From NCBI RefSeq assembly GCF_008831285.2, contig NC_045142.1, forward strand, positions 24,627,876 to 24,691,875: 64,000 nucleotides of DNA, in the 5' to 3' direction. Below the pieces are notes generated by a model. The model saw nothing but the letters and a program-made list of their open reading frames with translations, was not told the DNA's origin and ran no database searches. The position numbers and the translations under genes were made by a program. Position 1 is the first letter of the stretch, and the number at the start of each line of letters is the position of its first letter. This document shows positions 37,701 through 51,482 of this stretch, piece after piece. This stretch comes from Nymphaea colorata (lineage: Eukaryota > Streptophyta > Magnoliopsida > Nymphaeales > Nymphaeaceae).

Positions 37701-40700
37701 TGTTGCTTTGCAGTCGTATACATCAGTGCACTCTAGGCAAATTCATGTACAGTCAACAAGCTACATGCAAATGAAAACTCTGAAGCACTAACCTTTTAGG
37801 ATCCCATGAATTATCTGTGCATGTCCATCTAGGAGGAATAAGGGCATCCATAGGCACCCTGCGCCACTTTGAGCAACCATCACATTGTGCCCATTGATCA
37901 TGTTCCCTGAATGTTAGATGACCTATTCATGCATTAGATAACACATACAAAGCATAGGCACTTTAATTTTGGTCATGCAGAAAAATGATCCCATCTAAAG
38001 AAAATGGTGCCTATACAAAAAAAGTGCATTTTTCCAATCTCAAGCTAAATATAAACCATGTGCCAAGAGAAACTAGTCACATGGGAACAAAATTGATTAT
38101 TTATTTGAAATGAACTGCCATTTTGATTGCCAATCATGTCCATAATTTCCTTCAATGATACAAATTTGTAGTGAATGTGGCCATACATGTACAAGCTGGA
38201 TATAGAACAGAGAGATGTTATAAAGTAAATAGGGTAACAAAGAATTTGTAGCTTTATAAGACAATGACTGACAGGAACATAGACCCATGTACTAACCCTG
38301 AAGGACTGGAAGTGAAAAGCGTCATCTTTCCAAACACTGGTGGCTCCTGAGTGACATCAAAACGAAAAATGTGAAAGAAGGGTAAGATGCCCAATGCAAC
38401 AGAAAAAGCACTAACATCAAACACACACCATAATGGTTAACAGAACAGTATCTAACAATTCATGAAACCCAAAGATTATAGCAGCTCAAGAAAATGGGGC
38501 TCATACTAGGATCCTATAAGCATTTAGCAGATATTTATACAAGGCCCTGTTTGATAGCTAGAAAAAACTTGTCTGTAGCAAAATTTTGCTAAAACCGGTG
38601 GTTTCCACTCATTTATACTATGTTCTATAAAAGAAGGCAAAACTTTTGCTGGGCATCAGCTTTGCCACTTATCACATTACTAGCTTTCTAGACTATTAAA
38701 AGATGTTCCAATAGGGCTTCATCATTAAATCAACGTGTGCTTGGACACTATACCATCTAATACTGAAAAGAATAGTTCGGGTATTCAATAAGACGTTGAT
38801 GAGTAAGAAGTACCCCAAAGACAACTGCATGGACTGCTATATAGATGCTCATATGTCCATCACTGGTAAAAACAATAACGGAAAGACAACCATACTTAAA
38901 AATAATGTGTGGTTAAGTATCAACAGAGAAAGGGTAACCAAGCAGTTCCATAAACTAAAGTATGGAAGCCCATACCTCATATTCTTCAAATTCATGGTCC
39001 TCAATCATGACAATGCTTGGTTTGACACTTGGAGGAGGACGAAGCAAATCCTGAGCCTCCTCCCATGTAATTTTCAATTGCATCGCATCGTGCTTGTCAA
39101 TGATCAACCTCTTACTCTTGGAACCAAGATTACGAGCTCTTTTCTTCTCTTGAACCTGAAAATGTTGCAATTGTACTTCCTCTTTTGATCTGCCTCCATT
39201 CTTCTCAGCTTTACGCCAGCCAATATCAGCATCGGATATATTCAAATGTCCACACAGGTTATTTACACATCCATCAGCATTTCCTTTGGGTGAATGAAAA
39301 GGGCCTGAGTAGCCACTCTCTATAGTAGAAGAAATGTATGCATTACCAGCAACTCTCCCATTCCCAGTTGTCGCAACTTGAGAAGATCCCTGATTCAATT
39401 ATGGTTATGGAGAACATCAACCAGGTTTAGCAATTGTGACTACAAAACTAAGTCCCTAAAGGTAAAGCAAACTAAGCTCAACATATTTTGCAATTGATTT
39501 TCATTAAAAATCTAACGAAAGGAGGAACCATTAGTAGCTCAGGATAGACAAGAAGCCACTTTCTTACAGGAATGGATGAAGAAGTTGTTGCCTTCCGAAA
39601 TCCCATGACAAGCTTCCCTTCTGGATCTATCCTGCTAAAAGTCACTGGAAACAAATAATTTAAATGAAAATTCAGGAACAACCAGCAGGCAATTCAATGT
39701 AGTACAGCTGCCTAAACAAATACTATCAGAGAACTTATCTGAAAAGCAAAAACTATCCCAAGGCTCACTATAATTACATCAAACCACTGGTAAGGTAAGC
39801 ATATGCTAGACAACCAAGTAGTCCTCTACTCCTCTATGCTTGATGGCCCTTATCAAAGAGTGTACAAACAAAAAGCAACCAAATTTTGCAGTTGCGCATT
39901 TGGAAAGCAAATTAAGAGTGACACATCTTCCTTTTAATTTTTTTAATATAAAACACACACACTACAAATGCAAGTTGCCCAAAACTAACCTGAAAAGAAG
40001 TACCTATATCCCAAGGAGTTGACAAGTTGGAACTTAAACGTATAAGAACACCAGACATCGACATCAAGCCCAGAGAGAAGGCACCATATTGATCTTCTAG
40101 TTACTCACAAACTATAATGGTGAAGGAAGATTTTCATCTTCAAAGCACAGGAAGGGATTATAACATCTTACTCTAATGAGTTTTTTAAATGCATTATGTA
40201 CATACATGTATCCTTAAATCTCGAAAAGGACAATCCGCGAGCCAGCAATAGAATAGAAGAGGGGTTAAAAAACATAAAGCTTTAATCTTTAAAATAACCT
40301 GTATCCCCAGCTTGTAGTTGCATGGACTGTATGCAAGGGGTCACACCTTCCAATACATACATTCTGCTGTTATTATTAGGCCAAAATCTGAACTGAAAAA
40401 GCCATTCCTTGCCCTTGGCATCTTGAATTGTAAGTGGAAGACCTTCTGGTTGTGAGATTGGAGGAAAATATGCCTGCATGTAACAACATACTGAGCAAAT
40501 CATTTAAAACTTCTTTGAAAAGGAAACACCAGTGTAAAAAATTAAACAGAGACATAGATGCAAATAAAAATCATTCAAAAAAGAAATGTCTTAAAAATGA
40601 CCTTAGAAGAGGAGCTAAAACTGATACAAAACTAACCCAACAAAGTAAATAATTTCCTTAGACAAAGGAGGATGATAAACATTAAACACTGACTTAAGTA

Positions 40701-42253
40701 ATATGCAATCATGGGTTACCAAGAAAACAAGCATAAAAATTGTTCCTATATTGACAATCCCATGCAGTGCAGTGTTACAAAAATTATTTTCAGGTTTTAT
40801 CAGCAAGGTTATTCTTGAATATTAATCAGAAAATCTGTTTATCTCTGACATTATCGAAATTCAAAAAATAAGAAATGAAATCATGAGCTCTTTACTAATT
40901 TTCTTACAGAAACACTATTAAGCACTCAAAATATTATCAAAATGTTAAACAAAAAGGAAAATGAGAACTTTAAATATAGTAAAAACAGTGAAACTAAAAA
41001 AAAGTATCAAAAAAATCATATTGACATTTTCAAGACATTCCAATAAATTTCAGTTTTGTATCACTTTTTTTTTGCGACACTACTGTGATATTTTGAAAAC
41101 ATACAAACAGTTGTGACAATGATCAAAAGTGTCACTTGCCATTGGAGATCATCAAAATTTGAAACATTAACCTTGCATAACATGCTTATGCAAATAACTA
41201 AAATACTACATTCTATGTCCAAATGCTCTTAATAATGTGCAATATTATAAGTTGCAGTCTTCATCAATGTTGAAACAATAGATCAGACAGGCAGATTTTT
41301 AGTTTTTTACTAATCCGATTTAGTTCTAGGAAGCCGAAAACAGAGTCACCATAAATCTTGACACTACAAAAAAAAGGAAAAACAATTTTAACAATTTTTG
41401 GCAATCAATATAAACTTTCTCCTTTCTTACTATGCTTAATACCATCGTCAAAAACGAAGTCCAAGAAATTTGAAGTGAAACTATTGAAAAACTTCCTTCC
41501 ACATTAAGGATTTCTAGAGTGACCTCCAAAAATAGGAAAGCCAAGACACCATAAAAAGAAAGCTGATAAAGTGAAAGCTTTTTGGCCAAATGGATCTTCT
41601 TTAATAAACATTTACACAGTGGCTTTTTGTATCCAAGAATCAGTTTCAGATTTAGGAACAAAATCTTAGCTCAGAGAAGGATGACAAGCAGACAAATCTT
41701 TTTCACAAAAGTTTATTCTTGTACACTTGCTCTTCAGTACTTTCTCTCGCATATTTTATCTTAAGCATAAGGAGAACAGTAGTGAAGTAGTTCCCTTAAA
41801 CTGAAAGTGGTACCACGACAAAATTTCATGTTGAATATATAAACATATATATATATATAATCAGGGTTCATCTGCTAAGAGCTAAGAATAAAGACCGGAA
41901 CCACGAGGTTTCCATTATATTACTATATATACACATACACACACACACATACATACACTAGAAAATCATGGACAAGCTGCATAAATCTTTAAAAAAAATT
42001 GTATTAAATGAATTATATCATAAGTTTATATTTATTTTAATTGTTAAAACATAAAACACATTTTAAGCATTCCGTACACCAAATATACATGATAAATAAA
42101 AGAGAGCAACATACCTTATGCAAATATGTATCTACTATATACGTGTACCGCATGAATGCTTTTATATGTAAAAAAATGTTAAAAATAAAATACACTAAAA
42201 TATGTTTTCTTACAAAGAGGCCAAATCTCGCCAAGGAATTCAAATTGGTCATA

Positions 42254-42284
<31 letters not shown>

Positions 42285-45200
42285 GTATATATAATGTACA
42301 GCCACTCCCAAATTTCCAATGTACTTCACATTTTATAGCACCAATGTTGATAGAACAATGCAAAAGGCACATCATCAAAGCAAAAACAGTACAAGAAAAA
42401 CTAGGAAGCATTTATTGGAGAAGGAGAAAACCCAATTGAAAAACAGTTGGATGAATAAGAAATATTAATTAATAAGGGCTATGAATAGTAAATTATTCAA
42501 TGAGAAGAAAAAAAACCCGTACTTACTTCAGCACATGCTTTTGGGAGTACCAAACGACCAATTCGACCAGCATCACTGGCACTCAAAACCTTCTCAAATA
42601 AGGGCACGATTTTTGAGTTTGAACTAGGTCATGGGGTTAAGAAACACATACCATAATGATAGATATGCACGCATATAAATACCACATGCATATAATTACC
42701 AAATTAAGGGATTTAAATCTAAATAAACTCCAGAACAGGCAACTGGAAAGAAAAAATATATATATTAAAGATAGTCAAAAAAGGATACTCTCCAGATATT
42801 TGTTGGAGCTCTTGATCTGTAATCCTTGGCCAGTAACGGGGCAACAACTGATTCCGCCCCCTTCCTTCACCAGGTGGGCGTGCAACTCTTATCTGTGGTG
42901 CTACATCTTTTGATGACTCAGAACCTGTGCTGGGGCTTGTGCTAGCAGGTTTCAGCAAAGGGTGACGGGATCTTTGGCCTTGTGAGAAAGGCGTTCTGAT
43001 CTGCTCTCTACCTTCTGATGAAGAACTAATCAGTTTTGTCTTATTCAGTGCATTGTCCGGCCTTACTGAACTGGCAGAATTAGAAGTCCCTAAGGTGATA
43101 TTCAAGTATGCACTAGTCAGCGACCCATAGGTCTCCCTATCTGTTACAAAGGATTCATGGGTGTCTTGATTGAGTGACTGAGACAATCCAATTGTGCACA
43201 TGTTTGGAAAACATGCACTTCCAGGTTCTGCGACAGAAGCACCTTGCTCTCTTTTGATCTTCTCAACTGACACCCCCATTCCACCAGTCTGTTCGGAAAC
43301 CTTACAATTTTTTAAGCTGCCTTGGGCATCCCTACTTGACTGCCAAACATAGCCCCCCTTCATCGAAATGCTGCCTAACTTGGCACCTAAAGCAGATGAC
43401 ATGATTCCACCAGCATCATTTTGTTGTGACATACTCATGCCATTTTTCCTTTCATCACTAGAACATCTTGAAGACAAACACTGTGCTGTGTAAGAAGGTG
43501 GTGAAGTTGCTAGTTGACCTGCACAATGGGTCTGTTTGCACCATATTCAAGTGATTCAGAATCAAATGGATGTGAAGGATAGGAAGACAGACAAGCATTA
43601 AAGATAGACAACATAATAACTAAGTTTAATCATAAGCCTTTCACTTTAACAAACATGAACATTATGACTTATCTAGAGTACCATAAACCACTTGCAAATA
43701 CTTAAACCAAGAAGTGCCAATGAGAACAACCTAAATGATCCACCTATACAATTGGGAGATAGAATCAAAGTATCATGTACAAAGCACAAGGTATAAGTCC
43801 AGCTACTTGGACTTTCCACAGAATTCAGCTCGTGGTCAGATTCTAATATCCATGCAAGAATGGGCTTATACAAGTTCACATGTTATATTGCTAATTGTAA
43901 ATAAGGAATACTCATGGAGATAAAAAATTAACAGACATTAGCAATGCAAATTTCAATTTAAGCTATGACAACACAAGCAAGACGTACAAGTCTACATCAT
44001 CTGGTACTTAAGTTCAAAAGGTTTCAAAAGCTTAGTATCAGTTTAACTTCCTTGATAGTATCCTTGATGTACTAACTAGTAAGTTGCAGACTTAGCTAAC
44101 ACCAGCCATTTCCTCAATAGCTGCTCTCAAACATAGTTCTGTGCCAATTCCTTAAAAGTATGTGTGCATGCACATGGACATGCTTCACTTTAGACGAGAA
44201 AAATGTTTACCTGGTTTCTCATTCAGCCATCAGCAAAGGCTGCTGACCTTCAATTTCACTACGTTTATGCAATTTCTTTCACTTTTCATTGCCACAGTGC
44301 TTTGTGCCATCAGCTTTTTCCATAATATGATCAATAGCTGTTGGCTGACTAATATACTTCTCGGTTACTTCCTTGAAACTTGAAAGTGCATATATACTGC
44401 ACATGTGTATGCATCAACATAGAAGATATAACAAATAGAGAGCTCTAAGCAGTAAGTGCCATTACTAGGCAACAGTTAAAGGTACACCCCAAACTTCTTT
44501 TGGAGGAACAATGTTCAGATAAGAAAGATATCAAGACATTCAAAAGGGAACATGAAGATATCAGTAACTGCCATAACACCCTTACAAGAGAATGACTTGA
44601 ATTCTTTGTGCAGTTGGTACACTCTACCCCTCCTCCATCAAGTAGTTCGAACATAGATTTTGATGCAATGCATCCACAATGAAGCCGCTGTGAAAGGCGC
44701 TGACATCAGGTCCACTGTATAAAAGTAAGATCATGAATCAAATAAATGATATCCAATTTGTACCTTGCCGCACGACTTGCAATTTCTCCAGCCACTTTCA
44801 CTTTCATGAAACATGTTACAAAAAGTAGATTTTTTGTATGCATCCCTGCAATCATTGCCATTAAGACATTAACACTGGCTCTTCGTTCTGGCCATTCAGA
44901 GATTCAATTGTGCATTCAAGTTAAGTCAATGTACAAGTTGTCACTGAATTAACGGGGCAAGAAAAAAAAAGCAAACTAATGAACAAAATAAAGCAAAAGC
45001 ATTGAATATGTGCCTGTTCAAACACTGTAGTCACTGTACACTTTCCACCAGATATGCTGCAAAAATCTAACACCAAAATATACCATCACAGTAACACAGA
45101 GAACATGAGCACATTCCAAGGTGTTAGTCCAAGGCCTTATCATACCATTTGGAGATAAAGTATCCAGCAGATGCAAATCACCCATGTTCTATAACAATAA

Positions 45201-46198
45201 ACTGTGAATTTAAGCTCTTCTATACCAATGATATCCAATATCCTCGAGGGAGCTTTCGCATTTCAAATGGCATCTCTTCAACATTAAGGAAACTAAACTA
45301 AAGTCGGGTTTAGCTAAGTAATTAACTTCTTTTCCTTGGAGAGAATCGCTTGGCATGAAAAATTGGTGACGCACAGAAAACTAATCCTTCTATTTCAAAT
45401 TGCTATAACTAAACAACTTATGAAGTTCTCCTGGTTCAGGGGTCAATACGAGCGGCATAACCTCATTCCGTCAACGAAATTCTCAAATTAAACCAGCTTG
45501 TTTCTTAACTTTAAGAAACCTACAAGTTCAAAGGTACATTTATACAGGCAGATATAACGCAAGGATAAACAGGATAATCTTCGAGTACACGCAGCACGGT
45601 CAAACGGAGTCCTAACGAAGTATAAAGAAGGAGCCGCCTACTCAACTGGGTTTCCCATGTACCTACTAAAAAAGATCAAATAAAATTTAGTACTGGATCA
45701 AGTTTATAATAATGTTCTGTACCATTACAAGAAACATGGTCGCCAGGAATCTAGAGATGTACGTCTCCAACAATCGGACCAACAAAGTGTCAAGCACCCA
45801 AACGTCCAGGAAAGCCCCACGTTTCCATCGGTAAGAATTGATAAGAGACTTCTCAAAATCAGACACAAAACCAAAAGAACGCCATAATTTCTCTCGACAA
45901 TCAAAGAAGTTCGACAAAACCATGCAGCAACTGTTCATCATCAAAAGACGCGCAGCCCAAAGAAGCGCATGCCACGAGGAATCACAAGCCCACTCGAACT
46001 CATACACAAGAACAGACGAAGGGAAAATCCCCACAAAAGACAACAAAAAAACATAAACCAGTTTTAAGTCCAGCAGATTACTCACCCACAAGCCTCACAG
46101 AGATTGGCAAAGCCACCCGCCCGGAGCGGCCATCCGTCCATCCACCGACTCGTGGACGTCGATCCGCAGCACGGATTCATGCAAACCCTCGAGCCCAT
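34716..46198 (-). CDS. VAL: VAL/HSI2-type B3 domain transcriptional repressor
   Basis: VAL proteins bind RY elements (CATGCA) and, with Polycomb and histone deacetylases, silence seed-maturation genes such as LEC1, FUS3, ABI3 and, in Arabidopsis, FLC. Twelve exons, minus strand: 46198..46086, 44845..44764, 44687..44586, 43531..42789, 42623..42527, 40473..40299, 39644..39568, 39389..38976, 38346..38297, 37906..37793, 36946..36858, 35521..34716. All phases agree, giving 953 residues, longer than the roughly 790 of Arabidopsis VAL1. Domains: PHD-like zinc finger (residues 4-95; [22 protein letters not shown]), a Ser-rich linker, B3 (about 350-462; [33 protein letters not shown]), CW zinc finger (about 618-660; [15 protein letters not shown]), a Cys-rich VAL motif (733-763), and an EAR repression motif IDLNCD (855-860). 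The donor after exon 6 (ACAG|GTTATT) is weak. VAL1 or VAL2 orthology is unresolved. Confidence 0.96.
37264..37399. repeat. Perfect 24-bp inverted repeat in VAL intron 10
   Basis: The 24 bases at 37264-37287 (starting AGCCTAGTTAACATAACAGG) are the exact reverse complement of 37376-37399. One more G-C pair (37288/37375) extends the stem. The 86-base loop has no obvious pairing. It lies between the CW exon and the following exon. Confidence 0.9.
42255..42291. repeat. (GT)n microsatellite in VAL intron 5
   Basis: TGTGTG run with one GC interruption, followed by TATATATA, in the 2.05-kb intron between the two halves of the B3 coding region. Confidence 0.9.
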
Positions 46199-47890
46199 CG
46201 CCACTCACCTCCTTATTTGCCCCCTTTCGACATCAAATTTTTTTGGGAAAACGCCGCCATTTCGTCTCAACGACGGATGGATAACGCAGTCACCGGGCTT
46301 GCGCCGCTACCCACGACTCGATTCTCTTGCAGGGACGCAGACACGACGAAACTAGAGGTACCCATCTCCGCTCTTCCCAGATGCCGCCATCCTTTTTCCT
46401 TCACTCCCTTCAGACTGCCGGACGCCCCATGAAGCCCCCGCTTCGACGTCGTTCCCTAATAAGCCGAAGTTGGTATTTTCCGGCAACAAGCCACGGAAAT
46501 CGCCGTCTTCCGCCTTACGATCCAGGCACCAATGAAGCGTGTGCATGCATGCACGCACGATCAGGTCGCTACAAGAAGCAATAGAGAGACAGAGAGAGAC
46601 CCTTTCTTTTCTCTTTCTTTTTTTTAAATACTAAAAAGAATATCAACCTGATTGTTCCTAGTCAACGAAGCGTCACTCTTCCTCTCCGTCCCTAGGATGA
46701 CTTTTATGAGCTTGGACTTTTTTAATACCCATATTACCCTTATATAGGGCCTGTCAGTACTTGGAATTTAACTAGCAAACAATTTACATTTGAGGGCATT
46801 TATGTCTTTTACTAACTTGGTTCTTTCAAATATTTTTTGTGGAATTTTCCGCGGACTGCGGCTGCGAGTTTTGTCCTCTCACCTACTTAATGACAAGCTT
46901 CTGGTTTGGTCGGCAACTTGCCCCTTAGTTTTTTCTTTGGATAATTCCAAGCCCCATAAATTTAGGGCAACTTTTTTTTTTTTTTAAGATTCTTTTTTGG
47001 TTTCTGACTAATAGGGGATTTGATTCTTAAAATATTGGAACGTGGAATTTTGAACGCGTGGACTGAATTTTTTAAACTAATAATTAGTTGGTCACACGTC
47101 TTTTAGATCATCTTACATCATCCATCTCTTGGAAGTAATAAATATCTTTTACCTGCTTCGTTTTCAAAAGTTTAGTTATTTTTTGAACAAATGAGATGAA
47201 ATTTTTTGTGAAATGTCACTAAAACCTATGCTTAGATATGTTTGAGTCAGTGAATTGAATAAAATTTTAAATTTTTAAGGAGCACTCAATGAAAAAATTA
47301 TTTACAAACACCTACCTTACACCTACCTCCTCGCGTGAGCTTGCATGCTCGCACCAGTCTCACATAAACTGCTTATTTGTATATTAATATCTTATATTTT
47401 TTTTACTTATTTACACATTGGTAGCCTCTTAAAGTTGTGATTTTAAGCATCGACATACTTAATCACGTATTTGTTTTTTCTTGGCCCATGAAGAATTTAG
47501 AAATTTTATAGCGATCTTATTAAGAAAAATTTCTGGCTCCGCAGCTAACTGAATGAACTTTACACCGCTAACTGAATGAACTTTACACTCTATCCAACCT
47601 AAACAAACAAACACGCTCTTGAAGGTATATAGATGCTTATCAAACTAACTCCTTAATTTCTAAGGAATGACAGCCTCATGCTGACCCCAATATAGTGGCA
47701 GCTTCTTAGAGTCAAATCATGACATCAAGATCTTATATCATCATCTTTGAGCATATGTACTTAAATAAGCAACATGAGGTCTTATTGGTGTGCACAAGGC
47801 CTACAATTAGAGCATTCATCTCTCTTTCTCTTTCTTTTAGTTGGGTTGTTACAATTCCATTCGTTCACGGTGCCCCAATGAGTTTGGCAC
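46199..47890. other. VAL upstream region and intergenic DNA
   Basis: 46199-46560 is relatively GC-rich and is probably the VAL 5' UTR/promoter (transcription leftward). Open frames there on + (46104-46584) overlap VAL exon 1 in antisense and lack family features. Beyond 46600 the sequence is AT-rich without supported genes. A hAT-end-like TCTGGCTCCGCAG occurs at about 47531. Confidence 0.45.
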
Positions 47891-47894
47891 ATAT

Positions 47895-47945
47895 GGGTAG
47901 GTCAGCAGCCGGTAGGCAGCCAGTCATTAGTTCAAACCATTGTCA
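47895..47945 (+). repeat. tRNA-like SINE fragment (candidate)
   Basis: GTAGGTCAGCAGCCGGTAGG then GCCAGTCATTAGTTCAAACC matches the A box/B box-like layout of the fragments near 12425, 54480 and 54690. It directly abuts the left end of the inverted repeat at 47938. Confidence 0.4.
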
Positions 47946-48872
47946 CATATATCGTGTATAGGTACTATACGAAGAGGAATTTCTCGGTATAATAGGGCAA
48001 AGTTATATATCTCAAGAATATCTCGGAAAAATCTCGCTAAATTTTTTAAAAATTTGAAACATTTAATAAATCCTGAAAATTTATAAAAAATACAAAAAAA
48101 GTGAAAAAAATGCGTATAATATGAAATTTTTCTTGTTTTTTTATTTTCTCACATTTTTTTTAAAAAATGCCTTTATTTGGCGTTTTATACAGCTAACTTA
48201 TTTCTCAAAAGGTATACCCACCCTTTTCGAATAATACACATTTTATATGACAATGGCTCAAACTTTATGATTTCTAGTGTTTTGCTCTTAGCGGCACATG
48301 TTATGTGACTTCTATTTGCATTTCTATTTGCATGCTTAATTGAAGGTTTATATAAAGAATAAGGCCGGGCCGGAGCACACGCAACCAAGGGCTTGTGTTG
48401 TGCTTGAGGGCATGCTTGATTGCTTGGTTTACTTTTGACTAAAATAAAATGAAGTTTATTCTGACCATACACATAACAACCAAACATTGGTGGAAAAATC
48501 TATATTATATTTTCACTCTTTAAGCTTGAAATTGAGAGAAAGAAGTTAGTGAAAAAGTGGTTGCAAAAAAATTTAGCAATAACAAGATGGCTACTTATAT
48601 TTCAACGTGAAAAACAAGTCAGTCATATAAAACGTGAAAAAACTGTGTTTTAAAAAAAAATACCAAAAAATAAAAAACATGTATAATATGTACTTTTTCA
48701 TATTTTTCTTCATTTTTATTTTTTATAATTTTCAGGGTTTATTAAATGTTTTAAATTTCTTAAAAATTCACTGAGATTTTCTCAAAATATTCCTGAGATA
48801 TACAACTTTGTTGTATTATATTCAAGAAATTCCTCACTGTATTAAAATTCATACACATTTTTTGTGACAATG
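47938..48872. mobile_element. Long inverted-repeat (foldback-like) element
   Basis: The left arm (about 47938-48180) and right arm (about 48610-48872) are imperfect inverted copies. Both start CATTGTCACA at the outer edge and share GAGGAATTTCT, TATAAT, GTTATATATCTCAAG/GTTGTATATCTCAGG, AACATTTAATAAA and CCTGAAAATT, in order. The roughly 430-base centre is unrelated. No transposase frame is present. A third relative of the arm lies at 58560-58905. Confidence 0.7.
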
Positions 48873-49007
48873 TTACCATTTACCAAGGTTGTAGCGCCTT
48901 TGACTTTCAGACCTTTTTTTTTTTAATTTCTAAGTGGCTATCTTGAATTGACCTTACAGGCAAAAAAATGTTGTCTTGAATAGGCTTGACTTCTTTTAAC
49001 ATTATCA

Positions 49008-49010
<3 letters not shown>

Positions 49011-49059
<49 letters not shown>
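49011..49059. repeat. (ATT)n microsatellite
   Basis: About 16 uninterrupted TTA/ATT units. Confidence 0.95.
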
Positions 49060-50015
49060 GAATACAAGATATAAGATCTAATGGCACTCCCAATAGCTCA
49101 AAACATATCCAACAATATTGATTTCACACATAATTAATGATCAATGAAGTGCATGCGTTTTGTCATACATATGCCATAAGTTTGTGTGTTTGATGGATGG
49201 GACAAAGGGTCCACGGGTTAAAAACTTGTCATGTATATACTCCCTAATGCTAATCAAACAGGTCAAAAGGTGAAAGTTTGCCCAAATAAATTGTCTCCCG
49301 TAACCCATTTCACTTCACAACCAACCGGATGACTTCTTTTTTTTTTCTTCACACTCAAAAGACCTGACAATTTCCACCTGATAGAAACCTTAACCTTCTC
49401 TCAAGTAATGACTGAGAAATTTTCTAATGCAAAGCCAATAAGTTTGGACCTTAGGCTTAAAACGAACCATATTACGACTTATTCAAGATAAGTTTCACCC
49501 AGAGCAAGTTGCTCAAGAAAAGTTTTCCCTGAATAACTTACCCTTAAATGTAAAAGTGATTGGTTATCTCACATCTCTATAATTCACAAACCAATAAGAA
49601 AGAAAGAGGAATCCGGTGCGTTAATGCTGGTATGATCGCATCCAACAAAAAAGAAAGCAAAAAGAAAAAAATAATAAAAACGGTTTTTGAATGTTTCAAT
49701 GCAATAGTTGGAAATTAATCATGGCACCTCTTTGCTTGACTTTGCAAGAAAGCAAGGTATAAAGAACAATTTGGCTTCTTTTGTGTGGAAGCAAAGGAAA
49801 GGGGAAGTCTTGGGATAGTTTATTGCATTTCAAAACTCTTCTTTTCAAGAGTTCTATAGAATTTCCTTACTTATTACCACATTTTTCAAAAATAATCATT
49901 GTTTTCTAATGTCTTTCAACTTCAGTTTTTCTTCCTTTTTTTGTTTAATTGTGGCAAATAGGTCAATCTATTGTTAAGCCTTTGGATTTGTCACAACTTG
50001 CCATCATGGTCGTTT

Positions 50016-50215
50016 TTGGGCGAAGCCAAGGGGGTGCCCGCATGGGCCCTGGCCCCACCTCAAAAAAAAAATAAAAAAAATTACATTTAAATTTTAAAAT
50101 TTTAAAAAATTTCACTTGTTTATATAAAAATTTTGAAAAATAAGATTTTGGCCCATCTCAAAATTTAAACACTTTAATTCGGCTACTCTTATGAAAAATT
50201 TCTGGCTCCGCCCCT
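50016..50215. mobile_element. Degenerate hAT-type MITE
   Basis: The left end GGGCGAAGCCAAGGGGGTGCC and the right end TCTGGCTCCGCCCCTG (reverse complement CAGGGGCGGAGCCAGA) form imperfect inverted termini about 200 bases apart with an AT-rich core. This is the same size and plan as the intact element at 56731-56935. A clean target duplication is not visible. Confidence 0.6.
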
Positions 50216-51067
50216 GATCGCTTTCATGTTGAGACAAATGGTAGCTCTCCATTATCTTTTATTTCCTCACACACATTGTTGTTGTGTGTGTGTGTGTGCG
50301 TGCATGCAGTGGTGGAGCTAGAAATTTCTGTCGATGATAAAACATATAAGATATCTTAACGGTAGTCCATAGCTCAGAATTTATCAAAAATTCGACATGT
50401 CAAAATCTCATGACGTAATCCATACTATAAGATGAAAACTTCCTTTGCTTCCACATGAAGGGATGATCATGAATGTGAATTATTCAATTTTCTCGTCGTC
50501 GAAAAAAAGGTAAAAAAAAAAATTGCATTGATCTTGGAAGCAAGTGCTTATCATGATGAACTTGTTATCGTGCAAAGTTGGTTAACTTTCAAATTCAACC
50601 TCTTGGCCAGGCAGTAAGATGAAATACTTACCCAGAGAAACAGGTTGAACTTGTGAACTTGTAAATCACATGTTTAACCTGCCCCGCTATTGATTCTCTC
50701 TTGAAACAAAAGTTTTCTGACCTTTTGATTTCTTTTCAGGTTCACTGATATTGAATCAATTGAACGAACTTCTAACACGCGTTCGACCTTGAATGGTTTC
50801 ATCTTGAATGATGATCTCAGTAAGGAAATATTTGATTAATGCTTATGAAGTATGTATCACTTGAAACAAAGCAAAATACAAAGAAATTTTTCTATTTTGT
50901 CAAAACAAGAAAGGAATATGTAAGGGCATGTTTGATGGCCTCGGATCTCTTATGTAGGACCCACAAACGCAAATTTGATACCTTTGTTGTGTACCCAAAG
51001 CTCGTACGTCAAATCTTCGTACCTGAGTTACCAATAATCTCAAATCACCTTAGATCTCATATCTGAC

Positions 51068-51175
51068 CAGGGGCGGAGCTAAGGGAGGGAGGTTGTAGGC
51101 GCCCTAGCCCCACCTCTAAAAATTAAATTACTAAATCTACATGTAAATTTTATAAAATTTCATTTATCTTATGTA
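51068..51175. mobile_element. Truncated hAT-type MITE
   Basis: Starts CAGGGGCGGAGCTAAGGGAG, then GCGCCCTAGCCCCACCTC and AT-rich sequence. Only the left end is present. Confidence 0.5.
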
Positions 51176-51375
51176 ATACTGAGTGTGTCCCTATGTTACG
51201 TGTCCCACCCATATGGGTGGAACGCATGATCTTCTGAATTCAAAGTGTGCACGTTCCATGTGTTCTGTGGACCTTACTTCTCGGTGAAATCGCCGCATCT
51301 TGTCCAATCAAACATCCTCTAAGGGTCAATCATGGTGACATTATGAACATCAACTTTGGAAGGGATGGTACAATG

Positions 51376-51482
51376 AGGGTCACACCATTATGGGCATATG
51401 AGCTGTCACATCTCGCACCTTGAGATCTGCACTCAAGGGAGTCGTACAACGCGGCACACCATAATGGGCATATGAGTTGTCA
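51376..51482. repeat. Imperfect direct repeat, period about 74 bp
   Basis: CACACCATTATGGGCATATG at about 51380 and CACACCATAATGGGCATATG at about 51454, each followed by AG(C/T)TGTCAC. Non-coding. Confidence 0.7.

Larger units (their letters stand above)
48873..51065. other. Intergenic AT-rich DNA without a supported gene
   Basis: Contains the (ATT)n tract and hAT-like remnant listed separately, a GT microsatellite (about 50281-50299), and otherwise low-complexity non-coding sequence. No recognisable open frame. Confidence 0.45.

Noticed and set aside
42037-42439. Open frames of 124-132 codons in VAL intron 5
   Set aside because: They read through the (GT)n microsatellite (His-Thr and Val-Cys runs) and lie between B3 exons.
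46104-46584. Plus-strand open frames around the VAL start
   Set aside because: They overlap VAL exon 1 and its leader in antisense and show no recognisable protein family.
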